From a virus: DNA of 21,256 nucleotides. The notes beneath the pieces are model-generated. The model did no database searches. It was not told the origin of the DNA and saw only the letters and a list, made by a program, of their open reading frames with translations. The DNA lies in the IMG/VR virus record IMGVR_UViG_3300009786_000111, positions 1 through 21,256 of that record; one strand, written 5' to 3'. The translations under genes and the position numbers were made by a program. Of this stretch, positions 1-6,239 are shown piece after piece (the first letter of the stretch is position 1; each line of letters starts with the position of its first letter).

Positions 1-1
1 C

Positions 2-397
2 ATTGGCAAAGCCTTCAGTTTCCTTGATGCGTGGCAAAAGGAAAAGGCTGCGGATAGTGAACATGGAAGAACACTTGAACTCCTTGAGCTACAGAATAAA
101 ATCGGCGCAGAGGAGAGCGAAAGAGAGATGGAAATCGCCCAAGCAAAGATTGATGCCGATTCTCGTGTGGCGTCCTACAGCCATGACTCTATGGGTGGTA
201 CAAGTTCTGGCTGGGTCACTGACTGTTTACGCTTGGTGCGTCCTGTGCTTACATTTTCTCTCATTGTTTTAGTAGGCATCTTGTATTTTAAGGCCATCCC
301 AGCCGGTAGAGCGACGATTGAGGCATCTGTCATTTATATGGCATCGTCAAGTGTACTATGGTGGTTTGGAGATCGTGCAATGAGGTCCAAGAAATAA
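2..397 (+). CDS. Holin-like membrane protein, truncated at its 5' end
   Basis: The reading frame is open from the window edge and ends in TAA at 395-397, so the start lies outside. The visible 131 residues begin with a charged, probably helical stretch (GKAFSFLDAWQKEK...), pass through a SYSHDSMGG segment, and reach two hydrophobic segments: one around VRPVLTFSLIVLVGIL and one around EASVIYMASSSVLWW, followed by FGDRAMRSKK. This order (long amphipathic N-terminus, a VRP-type first membrane segment, a final WWFG-R segment) matches a common phage family usually annotated as holin-like or as a small virion-associated membrane protein. A holin would form inner-membrane lesions to start lysis. The next genes are also a membrane peptide and a small possibly exported protein, which fits a lysis cluster, but no endolysin is visible. 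The internal ATG at 128 is probably not the start because the upstream codons continue a plausible protein. Confidence 0.6.
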   Translation: MGKAFSFLDAWQKEKAADSEHGRTLELLELQNKIGAEESEREMEIAQAKIDADSRVASYSHDSMGGTSSGWVTDCLRLVRPVLTFSLIVLVGILYFKAIPAGRATIEASVIYMASSSVLWWFGDRAMRSKK

Positions 398-405
398 AAG
401 GAAAT

Positions 406-432
406 CGTTTAAACAACATCATGCTGGAACAA
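406..432 (+). repeat. 27-bp near-exact copy of a DNA polymerase segment
   Basis: Positions 406-432 match 6144-6170 at 26 of 27 bases; the only difference is G versus T at position 21 of the repeat. Both copies begin with CGTTTAAAC followed by AACATCATGCT. At 6144-6170 the sequence encodes RLNNIMLEQ near the C-terminus of the DNA polymerase. At 406-432 it lies in the gap between two lysis-like genes, just before the ribosome binding site AAAGGAG at 431-437, and is not translated in either neighbour. Confidence 0.85.
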
Positions 433-443
433 AGGAGATTACT

Positions 444-563
444 ATGACCTGGAAAACACTAAAATCTAATGTTAAATTCGTTGTGAAATCAAAGCCTTTC
501 GCCGCTAGTTTTGTGCTGGGAACTGGCGTTCTTATAGGATGGGTTCTGGGTCAGATTTTTTGA
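444..563 (+). CDS. 39-residue single-pass membrane peptide
   Basis: ATG at 444 follows a strong ribosome binding site, AAAGGAG, six bases upstream; the stop TGA is at 561-563. The peptide has a basic N-terminus (MTWKTLKSNVKFVVKSKPF) and then one hydrophobic, glycine-rich segment (AASFVLGTGVLIGWVLGQIF), so one membrane span with a positively charged cytoplasmic end is expected. It lies between the holin-like gene and a small cysteine-containing protein, so a role in lysis (second holin or antiholin) is possible but not shown. I do not recognise a named family. The near-ideal ribosome binding site and the TTGA overlap with the next gene are the main reasons to call it real. Confidence 0.65.
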   Translation: MTWKTLKSNVKFVVKSKPFAASFVLGTGVLIGWVLGQIF

Positions 564-778
564 TCTACAAAGCATTCATTATCATGTGTGCGCTCGACGG
601 TCTGGAGTGCAAGACGTATTCTCAAGACAGAGATTACAACAACCTTAATGTCTGCATGGCGTCAGCGGTTAAGATGAGACAGGAATTAAATACCCAGACG
701 CCACCTCTAAAATTCGTCACTGGCTGTATGGATAATGCAGCGGAAATGGAAATCAGGACGGGGAACCCGCGACCTTAA
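560..778 (+). CDS. Small cysteine-containing protein, possibly exported
   Basis: The frame runs to TAA at 776-778. The preferred start is TTG at 560, which shares the TTGA stop/start overlap with the upstream peptide; an in-frame ATG at 539 would add seven residues that overlap that gene. The 72-residue product starts with a short hydrophobic stretch (IYKAFIIMCALDG) and then has spaced cysteines in ECKTYS, NVCMASAV and VTGCM. This layout resembles small host and phage proteins with a short signal-like N-terminus and disulfide-type cysteines. I cannot name a function. Its place after two membrane proteins suggests the cell envelope or lysis. The last residues (EMEIRTGNPRP) are low complexity and may not be conserved. 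The 59 bp between this gene and the convergent gene ending at 838 hold only short GC-rich inverted repeats and no clear U-tract terminator. Confidence 0.6.
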   Translation: MIYKAFIIMCALDGLECKTYSQDRDYNNLNVCMASAVKMRQELNTQTPPLKFVTGCMDNAAEMEIRTGNPRP

Positions 779-837
779 TAACGGGCGACCCGCCCTGCTC
801 CACTTCCCGGCTCACTCTGGGCAGAGGGTCTGCCGGG

Positions 838-1005
838 TCATCTCCATCCAACGAATACAGCCCACAAGGTACAGCCTAAAATTCCCCAAACACCAGCACA
901 AAGGATCGTATGGTAAACATTCCAACGGGTTTTATATTTCTGTTCGCTGTTGATAAAATGTCTCAACAGGTCGGCGCTCGTTACTATCGGTTCGTCTGGT
1001 TGCAT
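838..1005 (-). CDS. 55-residue single-pass membrane protein
   Basis: Read on the minus strand, ATG at 1005 follows an AGGGA ribosome binding site and the stop TGA is at 840-838. The product starts MQPDEPIVTSADLLRHF, has a basic stretch (EQKYKTRW), and ends in a hydrophobic segment (HTILCAGVWGILGCTLWAVF) closed by VGWR. This predicts one membrane span near the C-terminus. The start lies inside the end of the upstream gene (22-bp overlap), so the two are probably translationally coupled. It is the last gene of the leftward operon. I recognise no family. A regulator of lysis or a superinfection-exclusion peptide are speculative options. Confidence 0.6.
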   Translation of the reverse strand: MQPDEPIVTSADLLRHFINSEQKYKTRWNVYHTILCAGVWGILGCTLWAVFVGWR

Positions 1006-1313
1006 AACTTTTTCCCTAAATAATAGCCTTCAGACTGTCCGCTTGGTAGGTCTGTGCCGTGGTTTCTCACAAGTTCTCTGTTGGCGTCTAAAATTTCCTG
1101 ACACTGTCCCGTAGGCTTTTCAAAATGGTTGTTGGCCTGATAGAAGCCAATCGACGGGGCAACGCCTGTCGCGCTGAACAGCGCACGACCAGCATGATAG
1201 AGGCGATGGCTGGTGGGATAGTACGGAAAGCCACCTGGGAAGTTTTCATGATCGTGTTTAGCCTTCGCTTCACACCACTCACGAACGAGGTCAAACAGTT
1301 CGTCATCGGCCAT
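984..1313 (-). CDS. Hypothetical protein, 109 residues
   Basis: Minus-strand ATG at 1313 is preceded by TGAGGA at good spacing, which favours this start; the stop TAG is at 986-984. The protein begins MADDELFDLVREWCEAKAKHDHENFPGG, acidic and helical in character, and ends with SGQSEGYYLGKKLCNQTNR. No catalytic motif or membrane segment is visible and I recognise no family. It is the fifth gene of the leftward operon. The upstream frame (1088-1387) overlaps this gene for 226 bp in another frame. The ribosome binding site and residue composition make this the more convincing of the two frames over the shared region. Confidence 0.6.
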   Translation of the reverse strand: MADDELFDLVREWCEAKAKHDHENFPGGFPYYPTSHRLYHAGRALFSATGVAPSIGFYQANNHFEKPTGQCQEILDANRELVRNHGTDLPSGQSEGYYLGKKLCNQTNR

Positions 1314-1387
1314 GTGTATTCCTCAACTTTATCGTAATCTCTTGAGCCATCATCGTACAGCGTCCAAATGGCAACGGGTTTCTTCAT
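1088..1387 (-). CDS. Hypothetical protein, largely overlapping the next gene
   Basis: Minus-strand ATG at 1387 forms an ATGA overlap with the stop of the upstream gene, a strong sign that translation starts here. The first 30 or so residues (MKKPVAIWTLYDDGSRDYDKVEEYTWPM) read like a genuine protein. From about residue 31 the frame overlaps the gene at 984-1313 and its composition becomes basic and serine-rich, as expected of a non-selected frame. The real product may therefore be a short N-terminal domain with an unconstrained tail, a decayed gene, or part of a frameshifted product with the downstream gene. The function is unknown. Confidence 0.45.
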   Translation of the reverse strand: MKKPVAIWTLYDDGSRDYDKVEEYTWPMTNCLTSFVSGVKRRLNTIMKTSQVAFRTIPPAIASIMLVVRCSARQALPRRLASIRPTTILKSLRDSVRKF

Positions 1388-1680
1388 TGGCTTTCCCGGT
1401 AAGTCTGCCAAGCGTATTCTCCCATATCGTCAGTGACCTGTTTAAACTTCCCGTCTTGTATCCTAAAGAAAAGACCTTCAGGGCCGAACGGTAGGTCGGG
1501 GTTGTTGTCATTGCGGTCCTTGAGAAAGCAATCGGTGATTTCGATTTCAGGGTCTTCCTCTGGTTCGCCGGGAAAGTTTAAACTGGCTTGCAAGGCGGGT
1601 CTGCCAGGGGCGACATTTGCGTTCACTTCAATCATGTCACCGGACGGTAGTTCGTAGTCGAACTGTACTGGTTCACTCAT
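1384..1680 (-). CDS. Hypothetical acidic phage protein, 98 residues
   Basis: Minus-strand ATG at 1680 overlaps the stop of the upstream gene by 8 bp (ATGAGTGA), so the pair is coupled. The product is acidic, with segments such as VQFDYELPSGDMIEVNANVAPGR, GEPEEDPEIEITDC and GPEGLFFRIQDGKFKQV. The alternating hydrophobic pattern suggests a small beta-rich fold. I recall similar short acidic proteins in phage accessory operons but no named family. Two GTTTAAAC palindromes (1440 and 1576) fall inside it, read on the coding strand as KFKQ and SLNF. The function is unknown. Confidence 0.65.
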   Translation of the reverse strand: MSEPVQFDYELPSGDMIEVNANVAPGRPALQASLNFPGEPEEDPEIEITDCFLKDRNDNNPDLPFGPEGLFFRIQDGKFKQVTDDMGEYAWQTYRESQ

Positions 1681-1954
1681 ATTCTTTATCCCATACCATA
1701 GTTATAGTACGAGCATAGCCCGCTATGTCGATGACATTGTCAATGTTGGCGGGGGTAGGGTCTTGACAGAGCCGCACCAGCTTGACGCAAATCATTTCCA
1801 GAGCGTGTCGGACCCGTGGGTCTGGACACTCGACCACCATAACCTGAAGCACGGCTATCTGGTCGAAGGTTTCATGGGGATGCCCATACATTTTGCCACG
1901 CTCTTGAGTAATCGTCTCAAGCGCCGTGTCAAACTGGTCTGTGAATTTACTCAT
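1673..1954 (-). CDS. DUF6378-like phage protein
   Basis: Minus-strand ATG at 1954 overlaps the stop of the upstream 41-residue gene by 8 bp (ATGAGTAA). The 93-residue product contains TQERGKMYGHPHETFDQIA near residues 15-33, a central helix (HALEMICVKLVRLCQDP) and NIDNVIDIAGYARTITMVW near the end. The pattern R..YG.p..nf..iA ... m..vKl.Rl ... Ds..DiaGYa is that of the DUF6378 family, widespread in phages and thought to be helical, resembling MazG-like folds. A nucleotide-related role is only inference. The alignment is from memory. It belongs to the leftward accessory operon. Confidence 0.7.
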   Translation of the reverse strand: MSKFTDQFDTALETITQERGKMYGHPHETFDQIAVLQVMVVECPDPRVRHALEMICVKLVRLCQDPTPANIDNVIDIAGYARTITMVWDKEYE

Positions 1955-2072
1955 TGAGAGAAATCCAGGCTTTGACGGGGTTCATCCCGTGGTGCAGCAA
2001 CCACTCAAAGGCTTCTTGATATGTGGCCTCACCGCCAGCGATTCGCTCTTTCCAAATTTCAACGTAATTCAT
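1947..2072 (-). CDS. 41-residue hypothetical protein, first gene of leftward operon
   Basis: Minus-strand ATG at 2072 follows an AGGA element about eight bases upstream, and the stop TAA at 1949-1947 lies inside an ATGAGTAA overlap with the next gene. The peptide begins MNYVEIWKERIAGGEAT and continues YQEAFEWLLHHGMNPVKAW, an amphipathic, mostly helical sequence without a membrane segment. It is the promoter-proximal gene of the six-gene leftward unit and starts about 40 bp from the minus-strand TTGACA. I recognise no family. The coupled stop/start and good codon content support it as real. Confidence 0.6.
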   Translation of the reverse strand: MNYVEIWKERIAGGEATYQEAFEWLLHHGMNPVKAWISLNE

Positions 2073-2095
2073 TTCCAAATCCTGTTCCAATGTTA

Positions 2096-2124
2096 TTGAC
2101 AACGTGTTGGTTATATCATACATA
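2096..2124 (+). promoter_or_regulatory. Rightward early promoter
   Basis: A perfect TTGACA at 2096-2101 is followed after 17 bp by TACATA at 2119-2124, 26 bp ahead of the first gene of the replication operon. Together with the inverted TGTCAA at 2131-2136 this forms a compact divergent control region. Confidence 0.5.
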
Positions 2125-2136
2125 AAAGAATGTCAA
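2110..2136 (-). promoter_or_regulatory. Leftward sigma70-like promoter
   Basis: On the minus strand TTGACA (2136-2131) is followed after 15 bp by TATAAC (2115-2110). The spacer is shorter than ideal. It points at the leftward operon beginning at 2072 and overlaps the rightward promoter, so a regulator bound here could control both directions. Confidence 0.4.
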
Positions 2137-2149
2137 CAGGAGATGTAAT

Positions 2150-2368
2150 ATGAGTGCAAAAGGAGACGCTTACAGTGAGTTGGCGCGTGTCATAAAGGAG
2201 TTTGACCTTGCACCATCCACCGTAGGCCGTGAGATCGCGAGTGACCCAGGCTTTGTGAGTAGGTTGGCCGACCCTGAAATGGACATCCAAACTAAGACCC
2301 TTGACAATGTATGGCGGTTCATATTAAAGAAGAGGGGTCAATTGGATTTGGATTTGGAAAAGGATTAG
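2150..2368 (+). CDS. Small helix-turn-helix-type protein, 72 residues
   Basis: ATG at 2150 follows AGGAGA at ideal spacing. The sequence has a first helix (YSELARVIKEFDLA), then PSTVGREIASDPGFVSRLADP, then TKTLDNVWRFILKKRG. The order 'LAPSTVgr...d.gFv.RL......t..T.d.v..Fl' is typical of small lambda-repressor-like HTH proteins common in alphaproteobacteria and their phages. A role in binding the divergent promoter just upstream is plausible but is inference. It is the first gene of the rightward replication operon and is followed after three bases by the nuclease gene. Confidence 0.6.
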   Translation: MSAKGDAYSELARVIKEFDLAPSTVGREIASDPGFVSRLADPEMDIQTKTLDNVWRFILKKRGQLDLDLEKD

Positions 2369-2371
2369 GAA

Positions 2372-3496
2372 ATGAAACATCTACCTTATGGCGGGTCAGC
2401 CGAACACCGGACAATCGGGTGCAATGGTTGGCTCAAGAAATCAGAAAATCTCCCGCGAAGACCCCCCGGTAACGCCGCCATCGAAGGCTCCATGCACCAT
2501 GAGGTGCAAGAGCGTTGCCAGCGTGACGGGGTTGAGCCTGAACAGTGTGTCGGGTTCGTATATAAAGAGCCGGGTTACGAAGACACCATGACCCGTGAGT
2601 TCGCGGAAGACGATCTTGACCTGTCCCACATAGCCCTCAACGCGACGAACGTCTTGCTGGACCAACTGGACATTGACGAAATGGAGCTTGAGCCATTCGT
2701 TGAGTATGTGCCGGGTAGCCAAGGCGGGTCCATCGACCTTTTGGGTCTGTCGGTCAGCCGTGAGTGTCTCTTGATAGCCGACTACAAATTCGGAACCGTT
2801 AAAGTCTCCCCCGTGGAAAGCCCGAACTTGGGGTTGTACGGTATCAGCGCACGAAAAGACCCCAAGACCGCCGATATGTTCAAGAAGGTCAAGAAGGTGG
2901 TGTTCGCCATCATCCAACCAAGGGTCAAGGGTGTGGTCACAACGTGGGAGACGGACCTGGAGTGGCTGAACGCTTTCGAGAAGAAGCACCAAGCCGCTGT
3001 TAAAGGTACGGCCATCACCCCTGGTTCCTGGTGTAAGTACTGCCCAGCCGAACCGTTCTGCCCTGAGAAGCGTTTAAACATCGTCGCGGCGAACCTGTTA
3101 GGTGCGCGTGAACAGGACGAGTTGAACGCCGCCGCCGAAATGGTGGTCGAGGTCGAAAACTGGTGTAAATCCATCAAGGAAGAACTATTCCTTCAGATGG
3201 TGCGCGGTGTCCCTGTGCCGGGGTGGAAAATTGTCGAAAAGCGATGCACCCGCAAATGGGTGGACGAAGACAGCGCGGCGAAGGGTATCAAGTTACCCAA
3301 GAAGGATATGTTTAAGACCACCATGCTGACGCCAGCCGCTATGGAGAAGGTGGTCAAAAAGAAAAAGGTCAAGATTGACCTTGATGAGTTCATTATCTCC
3401 GTAAGCCCCGGCACTACGATAGCCACTGAGGATGACAGCCGCGAGGCTATTATCGCCAGCGACATCCAGGGTGAACTAAAGGAAATGATGAAGTAG
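2372..3496 (+). CDS. Cas4/RecB-like PD-(D/E)XK nuclease, DUF2800 family
   Basis: The 374-residue product has the features of the DUF2800 phage nuclease group: an N-terminal GNAAIEGSMHHEV segment (about residues 33-44), GGSIDLLG with Asp at about 122, and LLIADYKFG with the D-x-K pair at about 137 and 139, which together form a PD-(D/E)XK active site. A WCKYC...FC cluster (Cys 221, 224, 230) may bind iron-sulfur or zinc as in Cas4/AddB nucleases. Such genes usually precede an ssDNA-binding-like protein and a family A polymerase in phage replication cassettes, exactly as here. The expected role is DNA end processing in replication or recombination. ATG at 2372 is preceded by an AGGA-type site. 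Confidence 0.8.
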   Translation: MKHLPYGGSAEHRTIGCNGWLKKSENLPRRPPGNAAIEGSMHHEVQERCQRDGVEPEQCVGFVYKEPGYEDTMTREFAEDDLDLSHIALNATNVLLDQLDIDEMELEPFVEYVPGSQGGSIDLLGLSVSRECLLIADYKFGTVKVSPVESPNLGLYGISARKDPKTADMFKKVKKVVFAIIQPRVKGVVTTWETDLEWLNAFEKKHQAAVKGTAITPGSWCKYCPAEPFCPEKRLNIVAANLLGAREQDELNAAAEMVVEVENWCKSIKEELFLQMVRGVPVPGWKIVEKRCTRKWVDEDSAAKGIKLPKKDMFKTTMLTPAAMEKVVKKKKVKIDLDEFIISVSPGTTIATEDDSREAIIASDIQGELKEMMK

Positions 3497-3497
3497 T

Positions 3498-3515
3498 GCG
3501 GTATTAGGATACCGC
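3498..3515. promoter_or_regulatory. 18-bp inverted repeat, intergenic
   Basis: GCGGTATTAGGATACCGC lies two bases after the nuclease stop codon. The 7-bp arms GCGGTAT/ATACCGC flank TAGG. Sixteen of 18 positions match the perfect palindrome at 15467-15484. It could be an operator or an mRNA hairpin between the nuclease and the ssDNA-binding-like gene. Confidence 0.6.
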
Positions 3516-3548
3516 GAATTTTGGAAACTAGGATTGGAAAAACAGACA

Positions 3549-4208
3549 ATGACTACAAACTTCCCAACGGTAATGAACCCCACTGACCTTGCTTCTGCCC
3601 TTGCGGGTAGCCAAGTTCAAGAGACTACCGGGCTGGCGGGTTTCAGTTTTCTAAAGATTGACTTTGAGAGCGGCGAATGGCTCTTGGGCCAGGACGCAGA
3701 ACTTGTGACGGATGAACTCATCTTGGTGAATACGACAACCATACAGCACGGTTTCATACTTTGGAGCGGCGGGCGTCCTAATAAGTCGTTCGTTGGCTTT
3801 ACCCAACCACTTCCGCAACCGATGGAAGCTATCGGCGAGGATTACCCCAGCGAGGCGCGGTCCTTCCAGGGCGCGCTGGTTGACGATGGAGAACCTCTCG
3901 CCTTCGACACCAACTCCTACGGCGGTAGAAAGGGAATTGACGTGCTGCTTGGAAAAATCAAGGCACATTCGGCTGAAGGTTCCAAGCACCTGTTCCCCAA
4001 GGTCAAGCTGACCAGCGAAAGCTATGCCAATAAAAAGCGTGGCGGTAAGCTGACCTACAACCCGGTGTTTGAGATCGTCGCGTGGTGCGACAACGACGGC
4101 AACGAAGAAGGTGAAGCCCCGGCGCAAGTCGAGGATAAGTCTGAAACGGAAGCTGAAGCACCAGCGGAACCTAAAAAGCGGCAACGCCGCAAGCAAAGCG
4201 CAGCCTAG
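3549..4208 (+). CDS. Putative ssDNA-binding-like replication accessory protein
   Basis: The 219-residue product sits between the nuclease and the polymerase, where related cassettes carry a DUF2815-type or other ssDNA-binding-like protein. The core (FSFLKIDFESGEWLLGQD..., then VNTTTIQHGFILWSGGRP, later LTYNPVFEIVAWCD) is rich in alternating hydrophobic residues, consistent with a beta-barrel fold. It ends with a long acidic tail (DGNEEGEAPAQVEDKSETEAEA) and a basic end (PKKRQRRKQSAA). An acidic tail is common in single-strand binding proteins, where it contacts partners, but the basic terminus is unusual. I chose ATG at 3549; a TTG at 3534 would add five residues. The function is inferred from position and composition only. 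Confidence 0.6.
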   Translation: MTTNFPTVMNPTDLASALAGSQVQETTGLAGFSFLKIDFESGEWLLGQDAELVTDELILVNTTTIQHGFILWSGGRPNKSFVGFTQPLPQPMEAIGEDYPSEARSFQGALVDDGEPLAFDTNSYGGRKGIDVLLGKIKAHSAEGSKHLFPKVKLTSESYANKKRGGKLTYNPVFEIVAWCDNDGNEEGEAPAQVEDKSETEAEAPAEPKKRQRRKQSAA

Positions 4209-4227
4209 TCTCCATCCTAGCTGCGCC

Positions 4228-4265
4228 TGGGGCGCGGGTCTTATTTCCTTTCAGCCCGCGCCCCA
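4228..4265 (+). promoter_or_regulatory. Intercistronic stem-loop before DNA polymerase
   Basis: Arms TGGGGCGCGGG (4228-4238) and CCCGCGCCCCA (4255-4265) pair perfectly over 11 bp around a 16-nt pyrimidine-rich loop. No U-tract follows, so this is unlikely to be a simple terminator. It may protect or separate the mRNA segments, or tune polymerase translation; the polymerase ATG is 15 bp downstream. Confidence 0.55.
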
Positions 4266-4280
4266 TTTCCGGGGAATTCC

Positions 4281-6239
4281 ATGCTCTACTTAGACCTTGA
4301 AACCAGAAGTGACGTTGACCTGATCTTTCACGGGCTTCGCCGCTATGCGAAAGACCCCTCGACGGAGGTCATCTGCATGGCCTATGCGTTTGACGATGAG
4401 GACATCAAATTCTGGTGGGCTTCCGAAAATTTCCCGTCTCGCGTAAATGAACATTTCAAGAACGTCGGTTTGGTCACCGCGCACAACGCATCTTTTGAAA
4501 AGCATATTTTCGATTTAGTTATAAACCGAACGCACGATATTGAGTCGCCCGCTAACGAACAATGGCGCTGTAGCATGGCAATGGGCCTCACGAACGGTTT
4601 TGCGGGCGGTCTGGACGCCCTGGCTGTCGGCTTGGGGCTTACCTACCGAAAACACGCAGAGGGCGCACGGCTCATTAGAGAGTACTGCGCGTCGGGTCAC
4701 CTGAAGACGTTTAAACCCGGTGACGCGGAGAAAATGAAGCAATACAACATTGACGATGTCGAGGTCATGCGGGCGGCGGTCAAATGTTTACGCCCACTGA
4801 CTGATGAGGAATGGGAAGAGTACCACATCAACGCCATCATCAATGACCGTGGTCTACCCATCGACACGGCGTTCTGCAATGCGGCGCTGACCTACACCCG
4901 CGAGGTCGCGGACGATGCCAACGAACAGATCAGCATCCTGACCGGCGGTAAGATGACCAAGGCAACCCAGCGTAATGCGCGGGACGCTTGGTTGTTCCCC
5001 AAGCTGACGCCGCACCAGATGGGTTTGCTTGAGGTCTATAAAAAAGGTAAAAAGAAAATCAGTCTTGACCACGACCACAGGCACTATCTCTTACAATGTG
5101 AGGACTTAGACCATGACGCCAGAAGATTACTTGAATACATAGACAACGCGGGTTCTTCCGCTCTCAAAAAGTTCGCTGTTGCAGCGCACCAACACGTTGC
5201 CGGGAGGGTCCACAATACCTTCCTTTTCAATGGTGCAGGGCGTACCGGGCGGTTTTCTGGTAAAGGTCTTCAACCCCATAACATCCGCCGTGATGTCTTC
5301 GACAACGATCAGGCCGAAACCCTTATTGCTGACATCCTCGCCGGTTACGAAATAGACAAACCCGCCGACACGATGGCGCGTCTACTCCGCGCCATGATCT
5401 CGCATGAAACAGGGCTGTTTTGGGTGGATTGGAAAAGTGTGGAGGGGCGCATAGCCCCGTGGTTATCGAATCACCCGTGGGGTGAGGACAAGCTGGCGTT
5501 GTTTAAACAGGATAAGGACATCTATGTCGTAACCGCCGCCGATATGTTCAACGTCAACGAAAGTGATGTCGATAGTGACTTCCGGCAGAGCGGCAAGATC
5601 GCGGAACTATCCCTTCAATTTGGCGGGAGCCACAACGCTTTAATCGGCATGGCTAAGAATTTCGGCATCACCTTTGAGGAAAATGATGCCCGCGACATCG
5701 TAATCAAGTGGCGCAGAACTAACCCTTGGGCCGAACAGATATGGACCGAATACGATAAGGCTATCACCGCCGCCGTGCTGACGCCGGGTGTGGATTTTCC
5801 GGTGGGTCGGGTGGTCTACCACTCGGACGGTAAGAACTTCCTCTGGTGTAGGCTTCCGTCCGAACGTCTGTTGTCGTACCCCAAGCCAAAGTTTGAAGCC
5901 TACATGACACCGTGGGATGAAGAACGCGTTGGCGTCACGTTCCAGAGCCATTTCAAGCCCGCCGCTGGTGAGCCGCCTATCCGTATTCATGCGCGGGGCG
6001 CTCTACTGTTCCAGAACACGGTCCAGGCGGTTGCCGCCGACTGTCTACGGGAAGCCATCTGTCGGACCCATGATGAGGGACTCGACATCGTCGGCCATGT
6101 CCACGATGAGATCATTGGCCTTGGTCCGCGTGAAGACGGAGAGCGTTTAAACAACATCATGCTTGAACAACCCTGGTGGGCCGATGGTCTGCCTATTGCA
6201 ACAGGTGGCGTGAAAAGTGGAACCCGTTATGGCAAGTGA
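4281..6239 (+). CDS. Family A DNA polymerase with 3'-5' exonuclease
   Basis: The 652-residue protein begins with a DnaQ-like exonuclease: LDLETRS with Asp5 and Glu7, HNASFE at about 68-73, and YNIDDVEV with Tyr155 and Asp159. The polymerase half has RTGRFSGKGLQPHNIRR (about 321-337), motif A WVDWKSVEGR (Asp383, Glu388, Arg390), motif B FRQSGKIAELSLQFGG (Arg435, Lys439, Phe447) and motif C HVHDE (Asp609, Glu610). These match the roughly 650-residue phage polymerases found next to DUF2800 and VRR-NUC genes. It copies the phage genome. Motif B has Phe where many relatives have Tyr. The C-terminal RLNNIMLEQ is encoded by the 27-bp segment also found at 406-432. The gene overlaps the VRR-NUC gene by 11 bp. 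Confidence 0.93.
   Translation: MLYLDLETRSDVDLIFHGLRRYAKDPSTEVICMAYAFDDEDIKFWWASENFPSRVNEHFKNVGLVTAHNASFEKHIFDLVINRTHDIESPANEQWRCSMAMGLTNGFAGGLDALAVGLGLTYRKHAEGARLIREYCASGHLKTFKPGDAEKMKQYNIDDVEVMRAAVKCLRPLTDEEWEEYHINAIINDRGLPIDTAFCNAALTYTREVADDANEQISILTGGKMTKATQRNARDAWLFPKLTPHQMGLLEVYKKGKKKISLDHDHRHYLLQCEDLDHDARRLLEYIDNAGSSALKKFAVAAHQHVAGRVHNTFLFNGAGRTGRFSGKGLQPHNIRRDVFDNDQAETLIADILAGYEIDKPADTMARLLRAMISHETGLFWVDWKSVEGRIAPWLSNHPWGEDKLALFKQDKDIYVVTAADMFNVNESDVDSDFRQSGKIAELSLQFGGSHNALIGMAKNFGITFEENDARDIVIKWRRTNPWAEQIWTEYDKAITAAVLTPGVDFPVGRVVYHSDGKNFLWCRLPSERLLSYPKPKFEAYMTPWDEERVGVTFQSHFKPAAGEPPIRIHARGALLFQNTVQAVAADCLREAICRTHDEGLDIVGHVHDEIIGLGPREDGERLNNIMLEQPWWADGLPIATGGVKSGTRYGK

Noticed and set aside
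735-806. tRNA-like sequence on the minus strand (GGTCGCGGGTTCCCCG, with a possible acceptor stem)
   Set aside because: The T-arm and anticodon stem do not pair and no anticodon loop of proper form is present; the similarity is only to short GC-rich words.
2441-2992. 183-codon frame antisense to the nuclease gene
   Set aside because: It is a shadow of a well-supported gene with conserved motifs; no start signal is visible.
3651-4196. 181-codon frame antisense to the SSB-like gene
   Set aside because: It mirrors the acidic C-terminal tail and has no independent support.
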